Part shown: positions 21,695 to 34,670 of the stretch, one piece after another
How the letters are laid out: every line of letters begins with the position of its first letter
How positions within the stretch are numbered: the first letter of the stretch is position 1
NCBI GenBank assembly: GCA_964023275.1
Contig: OZ029914.1
Coordinates: 35,700,424-35,764,423, forward strand
DNA: 64,000 nt
Direction: 5' to 3'
Origin: Norana najaformis
Taxonomy: Eukaryota; Annelida; Clitellata; Crassiclitellata; Hormogastridae
Translations under genes and position numbers: made by a program
The notes under the pieces: generated by a model
What the model saw: the letters and a program-made list of their open reading frames with translations, nothing else
The model's database searches: none
What the model was told of the DNA's origin: nothing

Positions 21695-21888
21695 AGGTTC
21701 ATGCTATATACATTTTTCAAACAGTTCGTTCTTTTCCAAGGGTTTCCCCATTGGTAACGACCATAGATCGCATTCTGATACCCGCATGTTGTATTAGAAC
21801 TTTCGAATGAAGCGCCGGTAAGTCAATCGGGCTTCCCGTAAAGCACGTGCGTCTTCCTCCACGTTCATGCATTGCATCTAGGTAAGAA
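21695..21888. repeat. Unclassified interspersed repeat, unfilled copy
   Basis: Matches the two flanks of the piggyBac element (28821-28932 and 31004-31080) as one continuous sequence. Here the junction reads TTTCGAATGAAGCGCCGG, where the filled copy has TTTCGGC TTAA...TTAA GCGCCGG, so this is a natural empty site. Confidence 0.8.
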
Positions 21889-22539
21889 CGCCGCTCCCGA
21901 GGAGGGAACTTACTTGTCCGCTTAGTCGACACAAAATATATACTGGAGGACTACAAGTTGTAACTGAGTCGAATTTCGGTATAATCCGTGCATGGCGGCA
22001 GTACAAAAATCTCCGACTATGAAATTGTAGATCCATGCAAGTAGTCCGTTTGATGGACGTATTCATTCGTACGGGTAAGCATTACAGTGATGGCCAGGTC
22101 CTTGCAGAGAGGTCCAAGATCCTGGGGCCTGGTTAGATTTATTTGGGCAGAAAGCCTAATTAACGAGACAACATGTGAAGCACCACAGAGCTTGACATCC
22201 GGATCAAATGACCCTCATGGTGCGCCTTCTGGATGGGCCTAATGACGCTATATAGTAAGTCCAGATGATTGGGACTCTTCTCTAATGGATGGATAGCTAC
22301 AAGTTAGCACACGTCCGCACACAAACATAGACCTATACACACACGCACATGGGGTGCATGAAGTCTGTGGTTTCAAGTCGCGAGGAGAAAAGATATAAAC
22401 AAGACGTGTGTTTAGAAGCATAAAGTATCGCTAAAATGTTATGTTGAACCATAGATGTAATATTATGTGCCAGTGCATCAGTGGTCCAGCGACATGCCGC
22501 TCCCAATTTCGGAATGAGTATATCAGACAGAAATTGGGA

Positions 22540-22815
22540 GTGGCATGTATATCTACAAAGTACGAAAAGCAAGGTTGAGATGGTATGGTCATGTGATGAG
22601 AAGAGGAAAACTGCATTAAAAGAATTATGACAGCAGAGGTCTACGGACGCCGCAGTCGGGAAGACAAAAGAAGAGATGGAGAGACATGATTCAGCAAGAC
22701 CTAAAGTTTCTCCGATTGAAGAAAGAAGATACTGGAAATATAAACAAATGGAAAAGGATTCATGTGGATGACCCATCCACTAGGAAGGGTTTAATTCCAG
22801 CCAGAAGGAAGGAAG
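22540..22815 (+). mobile_element. LINE 3' relic
   Basis: Reads KARLRWYGHVMRRGK and KKRWRDMIQQDLKFL, typical of the C-terminal end of reverse transcriptase ORFs, with stops and frameshifts. The end AAGGAAGGAAGG is a probable tail. Confidence 0.65.
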
Positions 22816-23665
22816 GAAGTATCAGTGGTCCAGCGAGTACAGTCCATCCTTTCATATAAAAACTGTGCCCGCACACGGCTTAATTTTTAATGGCGGTCTA
22901 ACTTAATTCGCGAAATACATGCAGAATATATAAGCCGAGATCTCGTTCGCTTTTCCACGGGATAGTTTCGTGAGTGATGCCGCCGTAACTCCTTCTGTCG
23001 AATCAGCGTAATCTGAAATCGAAATTTATCCACCGTTGAACCACGAAATCGGAAAGAAAATGCTGTTTGATGTAGACCTATCGCTACGTGTCGTGTTTGC
23101 GTTCAGCCGATAAAGGTCTATCCTTCAACACCTCCAGACAAGTGCCACCGAGGATTAGCCAGGCTGAGCCGATACCTCAGATGCTATACACAACAAGCTG
23201 ATATCCAGACAAGTACGCGCTTGATATACAGTCAATGTGTTGAGTTGTGATTCGGATGTGTATAGAAAATTCCGTTCCTTGGTCGATAAGGTAGACTAAT
23301 AAGCACGATTCCAGTCGTCTAATATACAATAGATACAGTCGATTCGGAAGCCAATAAATCTATCACGACCAATTCCGACCAGCTGGCAGCCTTATAAAAA
23401 CAGCCCACGGCAATAAAAACTTATATGCTGTAGCGGCCTATAGCTTACTATCATTAAGTCTAAAATTGTCAATCGTAGACTTACCAGAGCGGCAATTAAA
23501 AGGCCTTGTTTTCACTTATCCGCCAAGAACTGCAATCACTTCTTTTGGCCGTTGGTGGCTCCAAAGAGACTAAAACCCTATCGGTGGTCTCCTCTGCGAC
23601 CCTCTGAATCAGCCGTTGTGGTTGTCATAATTGCAACCAAGGCATCAGTATATAAACCTCACCTG

Positions 23666-23823
23666 CAATGGCGGATTTAGCTATAGGCGCGGGGAGGGTG
23701 GCTACTTGGTTACACGCCAGCTTTGCTCAGACCAGGCTCGTGCACGCTGGAAATTGCCAGAATGTGGAAACCCTCTGGAAATGCTCTTGCCCTCCCACGC
23801 AATCCATCCTGGAGCCGCCACTG
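23666..23823. mobile_element. hAT-like MITE
   Basis: 158 bases with inverted ends CAATGGCGG and CCGCCACTG (revcomp CAGTGGCGG). It is flanked by CTCACCTG and CTCCCCTG, an 8-base target duplication with one mismatch. TIR form and duplication length fit hAT. The open frames inside are not genes. Confidence 0.7.
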
Positions 23824-26800
23824 CTCCCCTGTATTCGACTTTTCTCCTTGAGCTTTTGAGTCCAAACTACTAACTGAATATGTAAAACCTTACATTCCGA
23901 TACCTATCATTACTCGACGCCATGAACACTTAAAACCTTAGCATACCACACTGGCTCTTGGTCCGGATTTGAGCCACGCAGGCACTGAAATCTACCTGGA
24001 TAAGCCGGTCTCCCTTGACGCAGCTTCTGTGAGGTCTGATAAATTTAAGCGAGTTAAATTTCACATTTAATTCAACAAGCTTAGCCCATTCCATGCGTCA
24101 CTAAGTGCATGGCATGCATTCAACACATAGCAACTCCATCTCGTGACTGTGAGCCTCAATCAACCTCTCATGCACAGGGCAGCAGTGCGCCAAAGTAAAG
24201 TCCTATAACTGTCTATAATAGCAATTCATTGCTCCTAAGTAACCAAAGCCAACATCTTTCGTAACAAGATGAATAGTCGTCTTCCCATCGACATTCATCC
24301 CTCTAAAACGTACGCCCTGCAAACATTACCCCAAATATTACAATTACAAATATTACTCTCCACCGGATGCACTGAACAGTCCTCATGACAGGCACTCGGG
24401 TCGTCGCTGGCAAATATTTACGTAGCTGTTTTATGCACCTATAGCCTATGTACACCCATGTAGCCTATATATGCAATATATACACACATGACCTTATATA
24501 ATTCGCCACCATTAAGCATGACAGCAAATAAATAGAATTTCGCGCACAAGCTGTTCATAGGTAGACACCCATGTAACCTATAATTAATACGATTAATTAA
24601 TTAATCAATAAAGAATAATTAATTAATTAACGATGAATTCATTGTAGTCCTAGAAGTTCATTCACGGATCTTACGTACTATAGAACTTAGCACGGCCTAA
24701 AAACAAGGCTACACATACATTAGAGCCTACATTTATAAGTTTTCAGAGATTTGCTTCTTTTAAATTAAAAATTAAACTGTAGGCTTGCTGCGTTTATTAG
24801 TATAAACTGGACACCTCCTACGTTTGGAATCGGAATAATGAAGAATTTTAAACCTGAATATACAGCTAAGCTCAGACAAACAAGCAATGAAAAACAAGCA
24901 TACATAGCGCAGAACAAGTCAAAGATCAGAACAAAACGTTGCAGGCATATACAACTAGGCATATACAACTGTTAATTTTATACAAAAAAAAGCACTTTTT
25001 CAAACAAAACAGTGAAACAACTTTCAAATCAAAACAAACAATTAAACAGCTATATACTCAAACTTTCTTCTCAGCACATACCATATATTAATAATGAAAT
25101 TGTTATGCGCTATGCTCCAAGTCGAAACACAGTTCCAGAAGCCTTCAGCGAGGCAAATTATACTTCCCTCCATTAGTGTCTGTCAGAGTAAAAAAAACTG
25201 GCCCACAAACAGCTCAAGAAACATTTGCAGCCGCTTTTAATTTCAGCCACACCTCTTTAGATCTTTCATATTTCAGCGCCTTCGAAAGGCTGTAAAATAC
25301 TCTGCAAAACACCAGACACATACCCACATAGGAAGCATTCTCACTGCTACATTCTTTTCAGTGGCAAAAACAGGCAGGTTGTGATTTGTGTTTAGCAGTT
25401 GTGAGGGGAAAGATTTGTGGGCAGAACCAAATCATAGGGAAAAATGTAACTCAACTGGGAATAACTTATCCGATCTTCCCAAAAATTGCACATTGGTTCT
25501 GAGGAAATTCAATTACTAACCCAGGTAAAGTTAATCATGTAATTGTAATCAATTAATTGTAATTTCCATCAACTCCTTCATGCAGCCACTGAAACAACGT
25601 TGCTGAACGTTATTATGCAATATTGCTTATGGCTGTGTGCCCATGGGTACTATTCCATGCACCCCTTTTACTACCCACTGACTCTTGTCTTCGCATGCAA
25701 CTTCCCAGATAAAGAATTGGCAAGAACCCATTTCCACATCCACCTGTTGCAAAACGTATGGCCTAAGCAGCTGGTCTGATCCGCTTATCTCGTAACGGAT
25801 CAGGTGTGTTGAAAGGTGGAGATGGTAGGTGAGAACAGAACAGTTTAATAAAACAGATTAATCTTACATCCTTATCCATGCAGAGTACATGAAACGAACT
25901 TAAGCCATGAGAAGAAGACGTTCGTTGATAGTTCGCATATTTCACACGTGATTTCACACGTGACATTGCGTTGGTTCAGCAAAGAGAAGAAAGAGGAGAG
26001 GAGAAAGAGGAGACTGAGAAGGAAAGTGAAGAGGAGAAGAATTAAGGGAAGCATTAGGTATAGGAGATCGTTAACGTGGAGAAATTTAAGGAGAGCCTGG
26101 ACGATTAGGCGAATATTTGTATGCATCGGCCACTTTTAGCCTCTTCTTCATCTTTTCTGGATTCTAAAAAACAGACAATCATTGTAACTGGAGAAAGCTC
26201 TTTAACAAATATTATCAATAAATTGATAAAATAATTTGTTACGTGAAGGCAGTAAAGTGTGCCAAATGCGCAAATGACCACGTGTGCAGCAAAGGACCAA
26301 GCATGAAAGCAATTGATTTAGTGTAGCGGAAACCTGCATCTGCTTCCCTAGGTGCTAAATAAGAGCCATAGTCATAGCATTGCATCATAATGCATTCTAT
26401 ATGTATGAACGCATAATAAAGAGTTCAAAATTAAGCTTATTTACAAATGAATATTTATTGACTTAGCGTTAGCATTAATATGTAGCAAGTTTTTATCAGC
26501 CGGCCTGCGGGTCGGAGCACTAGACGACGGTGACGCCCCTAGCGGAACACAACGCTCTATGTGCGTGCCTGATATCGTATGGTGGCCATGCTGTATTCGA
26601 CAAACTTCTTTATAGCTGGCGCCGAACTGTCGCATAGGTTGGTCGAATGTCATAGCGATTCACCAAATCGAACCTCAAATTTTGGGATTATCGGATTATA
26701 ATCGAAGCATTTTATGAAAGATTTGCGGGGCCACGTGTGGATTATTGATCTTACAAGTCGTCGATCAGAATTCATTCGGAATTTGGTCGTTTTATTTCGA

Positions 26801-28185
26801 AAGACGAACGACCTTCGATGATCTTCCCTGGAGTGCTATAATTTGAGGATTAGCATTTTTCATTCCAAACTGGTGCAGACATGGTCTGAATTTGAATGTT
26901 TAGAATCTTCTACGCCGAAGATGGGCTTGGATACATCCAAATTTCGGTCATCTGCGTCAAGTATACGAGTCCTCGTTGTCGATCAGTTCTCGTGTCTGAG
27001 AGAGCTTAACTGACCCCGCTACCTGGGAGACGCCTGTCGACGTCGAACTTAGGAACTTGTTAGGGTCGAAGTTTAAGCAGGGTGTTGGAATTCTGTTTAT
27101 ACGTTTTTTCCTTAGACCGCTCCAGGTTTTATAATTAAATAAAGATTAGATTACGGTTAAAGATAATGGTCGAGCGGGGAGCAAATGGGGAAGGTACCAA
27201 AAACATAGTCTGCTCACAGAGGTGGCCGCCGTCTATTCGAGAGCCACAGACACCACGGGTTTAAGGAAGCTGGTAGTTCACCGTGTAAGGCTATAATTGG
27301 GCATCCTCTTGAGGTTAAGTAAGAGGGCACCTGTGCACTACAGGGAGGAACGTCTCCGGGCCTGTGGGGAGAGCCGACCGGGATTCGAATCCCCACCAGA
27401 AGAAGGAAAAATTGGTTCTTTTGGCCTGGAAGGGCTTCTAGGGCGGGGAGGAACGAAGTGTCATAGAAGCAACAACAGACCATGCATAAATTGGATCAGT
27501 TTAGTGGACCAAATATTGTCTAGACATTTAAAGGTCACCACGACCTAATACATCAACCCATCTCTAAGGCCATGTTTTATGGCAAGGAACTTAAACTGCA
27601 TGCCAGATGGCTAATTCTCAGCATCACCGACTGCAGAACACATTGAGATAGGAAGGCAAAGGGGACCCTGCCCGAACGATGAAAACTTTTTTGTACAAGA
27701 AGAGTTGGCCTTTTAGAACTGGTCTCTTGCACAACTGATCGTTATTACCAGAAGATGCTATAAGATACATCTTGAGAAGAGCAGCTTGCCGTTAAACCCT
27801 GCATTCTCATCCCTTGTAGCTTCTAAGGATATCTTGATATAAAACCCTGCTGATCTCAGACTTGTCGTAAAATCAGGCACCACTTCCAAACAGTTTCACC
27901 AAAGAAAAAACATACATACACAATTACAGTTAACTGTCTGATCACTATTCCTGAATATGCCTACCACAAAAAGCTGTGATACTGTTTGGCTATATGCATG
28001 CTGCAATTACCAAACAACTACTTTCTTTGGGTTTCTGGCAACAATAGTGTCTAGTATTTCAAAAACAAGGTCTAAAAGTAGACTTTCACGACTTTCAGCT
28101 CACGATGCATAAGTATGTCTTCAATACAAACTGCCAGTTTGATTGCAAAATGACAATTGAAAATGCAGCCGGTTCCAATCATTAC

Positions 28186-28239
28186 CTTGCCATAAGTTCC
28201 TGGATGCCCAGGAGATGAAACCACCCCAGGTGAACCCAC
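28186..28239 (-). CDS. Gene B cytoplasmic-tail exon, Pro/Gly-rich
   Basis: 54 bases, phase 0 to 0, acceptor attttatgcag, donor GTAATG. It reads VGSPGVVSSPGHPGTYGK. It resembles no named domain but fits the low-complexity cytoplasmic tail after the 33039-33125 exon. Later exons were not found. Confidence 0.55.
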
Positions 28240-28820
28240 CTGCATAAAATGAAACAACAGTAAGACCAGCCAAACTCATATATAATTTGACGTCTGCATA
28301 TGAGAAGCGTTATCTAAATGTCCAGCTGACAAACTTATATGGCTTTACTAAAACTGGCCTCTTTCAATCTGCTTAAAGTTCGCACGCCGTTGAGCTCTTG
28401 CAAGCCAGGGCTTTTCGGCATTGCTTTGGAAATAAATACATCATGCATTTAGCAAGTAACTGCACACTGCAGTAATTGGTACCAAGAAGAAATCTTGGCT
28501 TATAAAGTGCATGAAATTCCACTGGTATTTCAAACTAACAACAGAAGTAATCATTTGACATAGGAAATCCCCTTAGAGAAGCGTTTAAATAAACACTGAA
28601 GAGTAAAAAGATTCCGTTAAGATTTTTAGATTCAGAAACCCTTAGTATCCTGTCCTCATATTATAAAAAGCCTTACCTTATACATCATATTAACTGCTTG
28701 TCTGATATTCTCCTTATGTTTTGCCTACAACACATCACACAATATTCTTATGCTAAGGTTCGAGATGACTCAACAAACATACTCCAATCATCATTCAACA
28801 TGAAATTCATGCAAAAATCC

Positions 28821-28932
28821 TTGTTATATACATTTTTCAAACAGTTCGCTCCTTTTCAGTGGTTCCCACATTGCTAACGATCACAGATCGCATTCTGATA
28901 CCCGGCATGTTGTATTAGAACTTTCGGCTTAA
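28821..28932. repeat. Interspersed repeat, left half, split by piggyBac
   Basis: Left part of the repeat that is continuous at 21695-21888, ending in TTAA (28929-28932). The right half resumes at 31004-31080. Confidence 0.8.
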
Positions 28933-31003
28933 CCCTTTCCAGCCCGTTGGGTCCAATTGGACCCAAGCATTTGTAGATGATATAAAATCAATATGAACCC
29001 CCATTGGGTCAATTTGGACCCATAGATACTACCTACAGTTATGTTTCATAAGTTTGCAAGTCACACACACTGTGAGTTTTGGAGATTGGTCACGTGACAT
29101 TTGTTGTTTTGACGAGTATAATTGGCGAAAGTTTTACCAATTTTTCAAGAAGAATTCAAAAAGGGTACAAAAAGGGTAAGGTAGTTATACAATTTTGGTA
29201 CTATAAAAATATATTGTGGATTTGTAGGCTAGAGTGTATAGATTATGTATATTGGATTTATGAAATGTCAAAGTAGCTGAATATAATTCACAAAGTGATC
29301 GCGTCCAATTGGATCCAATGGGAATTAACGATAAAGACACACAGAAAACACTCACACATGCACACACACGCACTTCTACACTACAGATGATTTATATATT
29401 GAGCAGAGTTGTATGCAATAATGTCCAGCATTTCTGTGATATAGTTCAGATTTTGTTTTGTGTTATGGCATGTTTCGTACATGTTTTTATACATGGAATA
29501 TGTTCGATAATTTACAGATACCGACGAAATGCTGAACAGGGGCAAAAGTCCTTCTGCTGATGGAAGGTGACATTTCTGATGTTGATATACCACTAGAAGA
29601 ATCAGATGATGAGAAAGCCACTGCAACCCACACAGCCAAAAAGATCTGCTCCAACACTAGACAGCAAAGTATGCCTACAACAGTTTCGGTCGAGTCAGCC
29701 GATTTTGGGAATAGTGATGTTGGAGTGGAGCTGACCTGTTCAGACGATGAAGATGACATGCCTTTTAGCCGCCAGATCCAAGCAACACCAACAAAAAGAA
29801 ACTGCAACCAGATGCAGACAAAATCAGTCATTGAAATGGAGAGCTCGTGACATGAGAGCAGTTGATGAATCCTGCTCTTCTGCCTTCATGGAACCATGTG
29901 ATGACTCTAGGACTTTATCATATTTCAAGAAATTTGTAGATGTCGACATGATCAGCCACATAAAGGACCAGACAAACCTGTACTATGTCCAGAAGACTGG
30001 AAGATCTTTGAATGTGACAAAAGAAGAGATCAAACAGTTTATTGGAATCCATATTCTGACAGGCATCGTGAAGATGCCTAGTTACAGGCAGTACTGGGCA
30101 GATTCTACACGTATTTCCACTATCGCTGATAGTCAAATCACAGCAGAATTGATAAACTTTGATCTTTTCCCCATATGAATGACAACTCCAACATGTTACG
30201 TCGAGCTGACCCAGGATATGACAAGCTCTAAAAAGTACGGCCATTCATTGACTGTCTGCACAAGAACTTTGCTAAAGTTGAACCAGAAGAATATAGCGCT
30301 CTCGATGAAATTGTAATTTCATTCAAAGGCCAAAGTACTCTGAAGCAGTATATCAAGAATAAACCACACAAATGGGGCATAAAAGTATTTCCAATGGCTG
30401 GAGCTTGTAGTTTTTTCTATGAGTTTTAAATTTATGTTGCCAATGGCACAGTAGCCAGCAAGACAGGAATTGGAATTAGCGGTGATGTAGTTTTGCATCT
30501 CATGGAAGGCTTGCCCACTGGAGCAAATTACAGTACAAGGTATTCAAGGACAACTCGTTCACATCATATCGGTTGATTCTGGAGCTGAAGAGAGCACGCT
30601 TTGCAAAATCTGTTGATGATGCGCGATTTGACATCATTGACCATTGGCCTGAACATTCATCCAACAAGCACCGCTATGCGATGTGTAAGGTCACAAATTC
30701 CCGGTTTTGTTGCATGAAATGTAATGTTGCCCTGTGCCTAACTAAAGACAACCACTTTGAAGCTTACCATTAGCACGGATAGATTGGTAGGACCAGTTAT
30801 GATGGTGCTTGGACTCCCTGTGCATATACAGTAGTGGACTGAACTGGCAATTCCCACTGGGTCCAAATGGACCCTTTTCTGTATTTTTTAATAAATTGAA
30901 ATAAAATAAATTTTTTTACAGTTCTTATGTATTTTAGGTGGGAATGATAAGATTTTGAGGTAATTTTTTTTGGACCATTGTAATTAATTTGGGCTGGAAA
31001 GGG
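28933..31003 (+). mobile_element. piggyBac-type transposon relic
   Basis: 2071 bases with perfect 13-base inverted ends CCCTTTCCAGCCC and TTAA on both sides (28929-28932, 31004-31007), the signature of piggyBac integration. The termini carry palindromic GGGTCCAATTGGACCC and variants (28948-28973, 28999-29022, about 29307, 30859-30874), probably transposase-binding repeats. The transposase ORF is frame-broken, so it is inactive unless helped in trans. Confidence 0.92.
29560..30775 (+). pseudogene. piggyBac transposase, frame-broken
   Basis: Segments in order: an acidic N-terminus (29560-29850); LSYFKKFVDVDMISHIKDQT and EIKQFIGIHILTGIVKMPSY (to 30178); ALDEIVISFKGQSTLKQYI and KPHKWGIKVFPMAG (about 30300-30400), which contains the conserved second catalytic Asp region; and a Cys-rich end at 30650-30770. 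Matches the DDE_Tnp_1_7 family layout. At least three frame changes or stops. Confidence 0.85.
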
Positions 31004-31080
31004 TTAAGCGCCGGTAAGGCAGTCGGGCTTCCCAAAAATACACGTACGTCTGCCTCCACGTTCATGCATTGCATCTAGTC
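31004..31080. repeat. Interspersed repeat, right half
   Basis: Continues the repeat interrupted at 28932, starting with the duplicated TTAA, then GCGCCGGTAAG and a GCATTGCATCTAG end shared with 21832-21888. Confidence 0.8.
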
Positions 31081-31169
31081 TTCAAGCCCTTAGATAATCC
31101 TCGCCTTCGCTTGAACGAGTATACAGACGTTCTGGCGACCTTTCTGTCCTCAGTAAACTAAAGACCTAT

Positions 31170-32100
31170 CAGTGGATATCACAGCCAACTTATGTCCTGC
31201 AAGAAACAATATCTGTAATCTTTTATTTACCTCAATTCAACCAATCCTCGAAATCTTTAGAAAACCATTAACAATCTTCTTCACTGAGCTGCTCTCATCC
31301 TGTCCCAAACTCTATCACATCTCCATACGCTACCAATTTCTTTGCATCCTTCTTCACCCACAAATTCTTCTCCTTCAGCATTCTACCCCAGATATATTCC
31401 TTTGGATCATCAGGAGGATCATACTGGATAATCCAGTTGATATTTTTTATGTCTACACCTAGTTCACTCCAAACTTGACTATTGCAACTCTCTCTTTCTG
31501 ACATTGACTCATCTCATATAAAAGGCCTACAAACAATCCAGAATGCTCTAGCCCGTGTAGTTGAAAAGGCATTACTGCATAATCTCAGCGCTCAAAATCA
31601 TTTTATTGGCTTAAGATCCCTTTGCGCATCCACTACAACATTGTATCTCTTATACATACAATGCCTTTCAAACTTCTCAACCCTCTTATGTAAAATAGCC
31701 AGCTATTCACTATCCAACCGTCCAGATCTATTCGCTCTTCTTCATACCTTTCTCCGTATTGACCTCGAGTCTCCTCCTCTCAAATTCTACAACAGCTCAA
31801 TCATCGCGGTGCCAGCTCTTTGGAAAGAACTCACGAAAGACCAACGCCAGTTCTCACATCTCCCTTCCTTGTCTGTCAGTATGAGCATTTCTCCTTTGCC
31901 CCTCATTCCGCCAGCTTTTCACTCAAGACTAAAAACAGAAATTTTCAAGCTACCATACTTCTGCTTATGCTCATGCACCATAATCATCTCATGACCACTG
32001 TCACCAACGATTTCCACCGTAGCACCTTTCCGTCTACCCCGACTCGATCCCCGACTCTGACCTGGCACCGAAACTGACCAAACATGTCCAGTCCTGGCCA
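31170..32100 (+). mobile_element. LINE C-terminal relic
   Basis: The clearest part, 31482-31994, reads SSHIKGLQTIQNALARVV, then FYNSSIIAVPALWKEL, then FHSRLKTEIFKL. These are the reverse transcriptase thumb and the typical end of a CR1/Jockey-like LINE ORF. The upstream 300 bases are less certain. It lies in the tail intron of gene B. Confidence 0.7.
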
Positions 32101-33038
32101 TTGCGGAACTGATCTGATATAGCTACGGGGAATAATCTGGTTTATCTGACGCGGCTCTTGTATGGCGCAGAGAAATGTAAGAGACTTGTATTTATATTTC
32201 AGGTTCTCAATCAGCAAATGAAAAGTCTTTAAGTTCTGGATGACAGTAAGTAGTAGATATGTCTAATCTGACCCTTGTATTCCCCTATTATAAAGCGAAA
32301 ACTGATACCAGATCAAGACACTTTGTGGAACTGTTTATAAAGACTCCAAAGTCACAAAACACCCTTTATCAAAGCAGCCTTAATTTTCATGATTGTGTAC
32401 TTGCAATAAAGCATGGTAAAATAATCAGATACTTCATTACATGTTTTCATGGATGCAGTGTCTTATTTAATGTGACCCTAATTTAATAAACAGACTTCTG
32501 CGACACTGTGATATTAATGCACTAGGCCTAAGTCAACATCGTGAAATAAATTTAAACCGCACACTATTTTAGTATGTTAAAGAAGTCCATTTGCATTCTG
32601 AGAGGTCAGGGACACAGTGGCCGAGCCAGCAGCATATTTGTCTAGTGGAGAATAGATCAATGGTTTCAGCATGCTTATGTTTAGTTAGGAACCTTGGATA
32701 AGTAATATTTTAGTGAAATTGGCCTCTTCAACTAAAGTCAAATTTGGTATCATAATCATCTTGAAAGCAGATGCCAAGCCAAGACATTTGGCACCATCCA
32801 CTGGACATTTGAAAAGGTAATCGAGTGCCTTCTCTTCATAAACAAGATAGTGGCAAAGAAGTCAACAACCTTTCTTTACAAATTGCACAGCTAGACAACA
32901 AACTACTTATTTTACTTGACATTGTGCAATTGAACTAGTGACAAGGCAAATGTACTACACAGTCTTTTTCAATGTGCTACGGGTAAAGTCGACACTGAAG
33001 CTCAAGTACTTGAGACATGAAAGGAAAACCAAACTCAC

Positions 33039-33125
33039 ACGTCGTAGAGCCTGTTTTCCAGCTGGCGGCGGAGAAGATGGCGGAGAAGTTGGAGGAGAAC
33101 CAAACTTTGCTTCAGTCATGATTTC
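33039..33125 (-). CDS. Gene B cytoplasmic-tail exon, proline-rich
   Basis: 87 bases, phase 0 to 0, acceptor ttttgcttag, donor GTGAGT. It reads FGSPPTSPPSSPPPAGK, with several PxxP motifs that could bind SH3 domains and SP/TP sites for proline-directed kinases, as in ADAM cytoplasmic tails. The exon linking it to the TM exon (36001) was not found. Confidence 0.65.
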
Positions 33126-33509
33126 CTAAGCAAAACAAACAGTAAAAAGCAAATTTTGCCATTTCTTCTTCAGTGGTCAACGGCATTCATACATTTTACT
33201 CTTTCAAAAGTCAGGTTTCCTAATGCACTGATTAAAAAGGTCATATAACTTTAAGCAAAATTTCAACATTTGCAGCCTAAACTATTTTAGGATAGTTTGT
33301 TCAGTAGACTGCTTATAGCTGGTAAATTAATTACTAGATCGTATTAAATAGGGCGAGTAATTTTAAAATTATGTAAATGGAGCCAAGTAATAACAGTGAT
33401 TGACCCAATTGTGTAACCTCTGGTTAAAGGTTAACCATATTACAAACTGAATAACCAAGTTTGTTGTCATTCTGAACCAGCCTAAGAGAGGAACACCAAA
33501 GAATTCTAT

Positions 33510-34670
33510 ATAATTATTATTGTTATTATTATTATTATCATTGCTATGATATTCAGTAGTTCTTAAAAAAATTATCAACACTCGGAAATAACATATAAAT
33601 TTAACTGATAAATTTCTTCACACATTAAACGGTAAATGGTATTTATTATTATTACTATTATGATTATTATTATTGGTATTAATGTTATTATTTTTTAATT
33701 ATTATTATAATTATTATTGTTATTATTATTATTATTATTATCAACAGCAAAGTCCAGCGACACTGTTCAGGTAGCACAACCAGTATTAGGCACACGTGCA
33801 CCCATCGAGGGCCCTTCCTACGTTCCCAGAGTATGATGTCGACAGCCGGAAGTGAATGCATAGGTTGATGGGAAAGGTCAAGTGCAGTTTCCAGGTCAGA
33901 GAGTTCAAGGTTATTATTATTATTAATATTATTATTATTAGTAGTAGTAGTATTATTAGAATAAGCAACCCTGAGTTAGTGGTCGCGTAAGTGTAGAGCG
34001 TTCTGTCGGCGTTTCTTCGATGAAGCGCAAGGTCTTCCGGTGCAGATCGGACGAACATCCAGCACCATCAACTCCCTCTTCTTCACCGCCGTCGTCATCA
34101 TCTGCTTCGATGGCGCCTGCGTCGTAGGCTTCACTGACCAGACCGTCGACGTCTCCTCGACCTCGACCCGCCGGCTGACTTTTGTCAGGCGGTGTGGCTC
34201 CTTGACCCAGACGACCGGTTGGGGCCCGTCGGCTGGATCTCGACGACCAGCTCCAGGTTCTCCGCGCTTCTTTAATCTTGGCTTCAGGCACCGCCTTCTC
34301 TCCTTCTTTGATTTCAGCTGTAGGCGCCGTCTTGTTCTTCGTTGTATTGTTGTCTATAAAGACCTTGATTTGTGACTGGATACGCTCGCTCGTTGCACCA
34401 AGTGCGAGTTCTGAGATCATGAATTTGTCTGATTGCCTCTTCTGAGCTAAATCCTTCGGATCTCGTTCGTCTTATCTCCCGTTAACCATTGTTAATGCTT
34501 TGTCAAAATTGAAGTCAATCGCTTCTTCTCCCATCGATGGAAGGTCGCACGAAGACACCTCTTATCGGTCAGGTAGAAGACAAGGGAAATTATGAGGAAG
34601 CTTCATAAATTATTGGAATTATTATTAAAATTATTATTATCATTGTTATTATCTTGTTGTTGTTATGACG
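33510..34670. repeat. Cluster of (TTA)n/(ATT)n tracts
   Basis: Separate TTA-type microsatellites at about 33516-33540, 33638-33750, 33910-33960 and 34615-34655 enclose unrelated single-copy-looking segments. This resembles repeated insertion into TTA repeats, but no element ends could be proved. Confidence 0.6.
33962..34420 (-). CDS. Unrecognised 152-codon ORF, probably transposon-derived
   Basis: The longest frame here starts at the ATG at 34417-34415 and reads MISELALGATSERIQSQIK, then a basic, Arg/Pro-rich centre, then an acidic Asp/Glu-rich stretch. I do not recognise a family. It sits between TTA microsatellites inside a gene B intron and has no splice context. Upstream frames on the same strand continue with one stop, suggesting a decayed longer ORF. 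Confidence 0.25.

Larger units (their letters stand above)
18614..28185. other. Intergenic region between the two ADAM17-like genes
   Basis: No convincing host exon was seen. The region holds hAT-like elements, LINE 3' relics, a pyrimidine tract and an unclassified interspersed repeat, listed separately. I saw no clear TATA box in the 400 bases upstream of gene A. The last exon(s) and 3' UTR of gene B should lie near 24-28 kb but were not recognised. The segment 23.9-28.1 kb shows nothing else I can name. Confidence 0.5.

Noticed and set aside
23631-23873. Two overlapping plus-strand ORFs
   Set aside because: They lie over the hAT-like MITE and have no coding character.
26441-26653. 70-codon minus-strand ORF as the gene B C-terminal exon
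   Set aside because: No splice acceptor in phase and no similarity to an ADAM tail; it may be part of an old LTR, which I could not prove.
27330-27400. Possible tRNA or SINE at GGGATTCGAATCCC
   Set aside because: The B-box-like palindrome is present, but I could not find an A box or acceptor pairing at the right distance.
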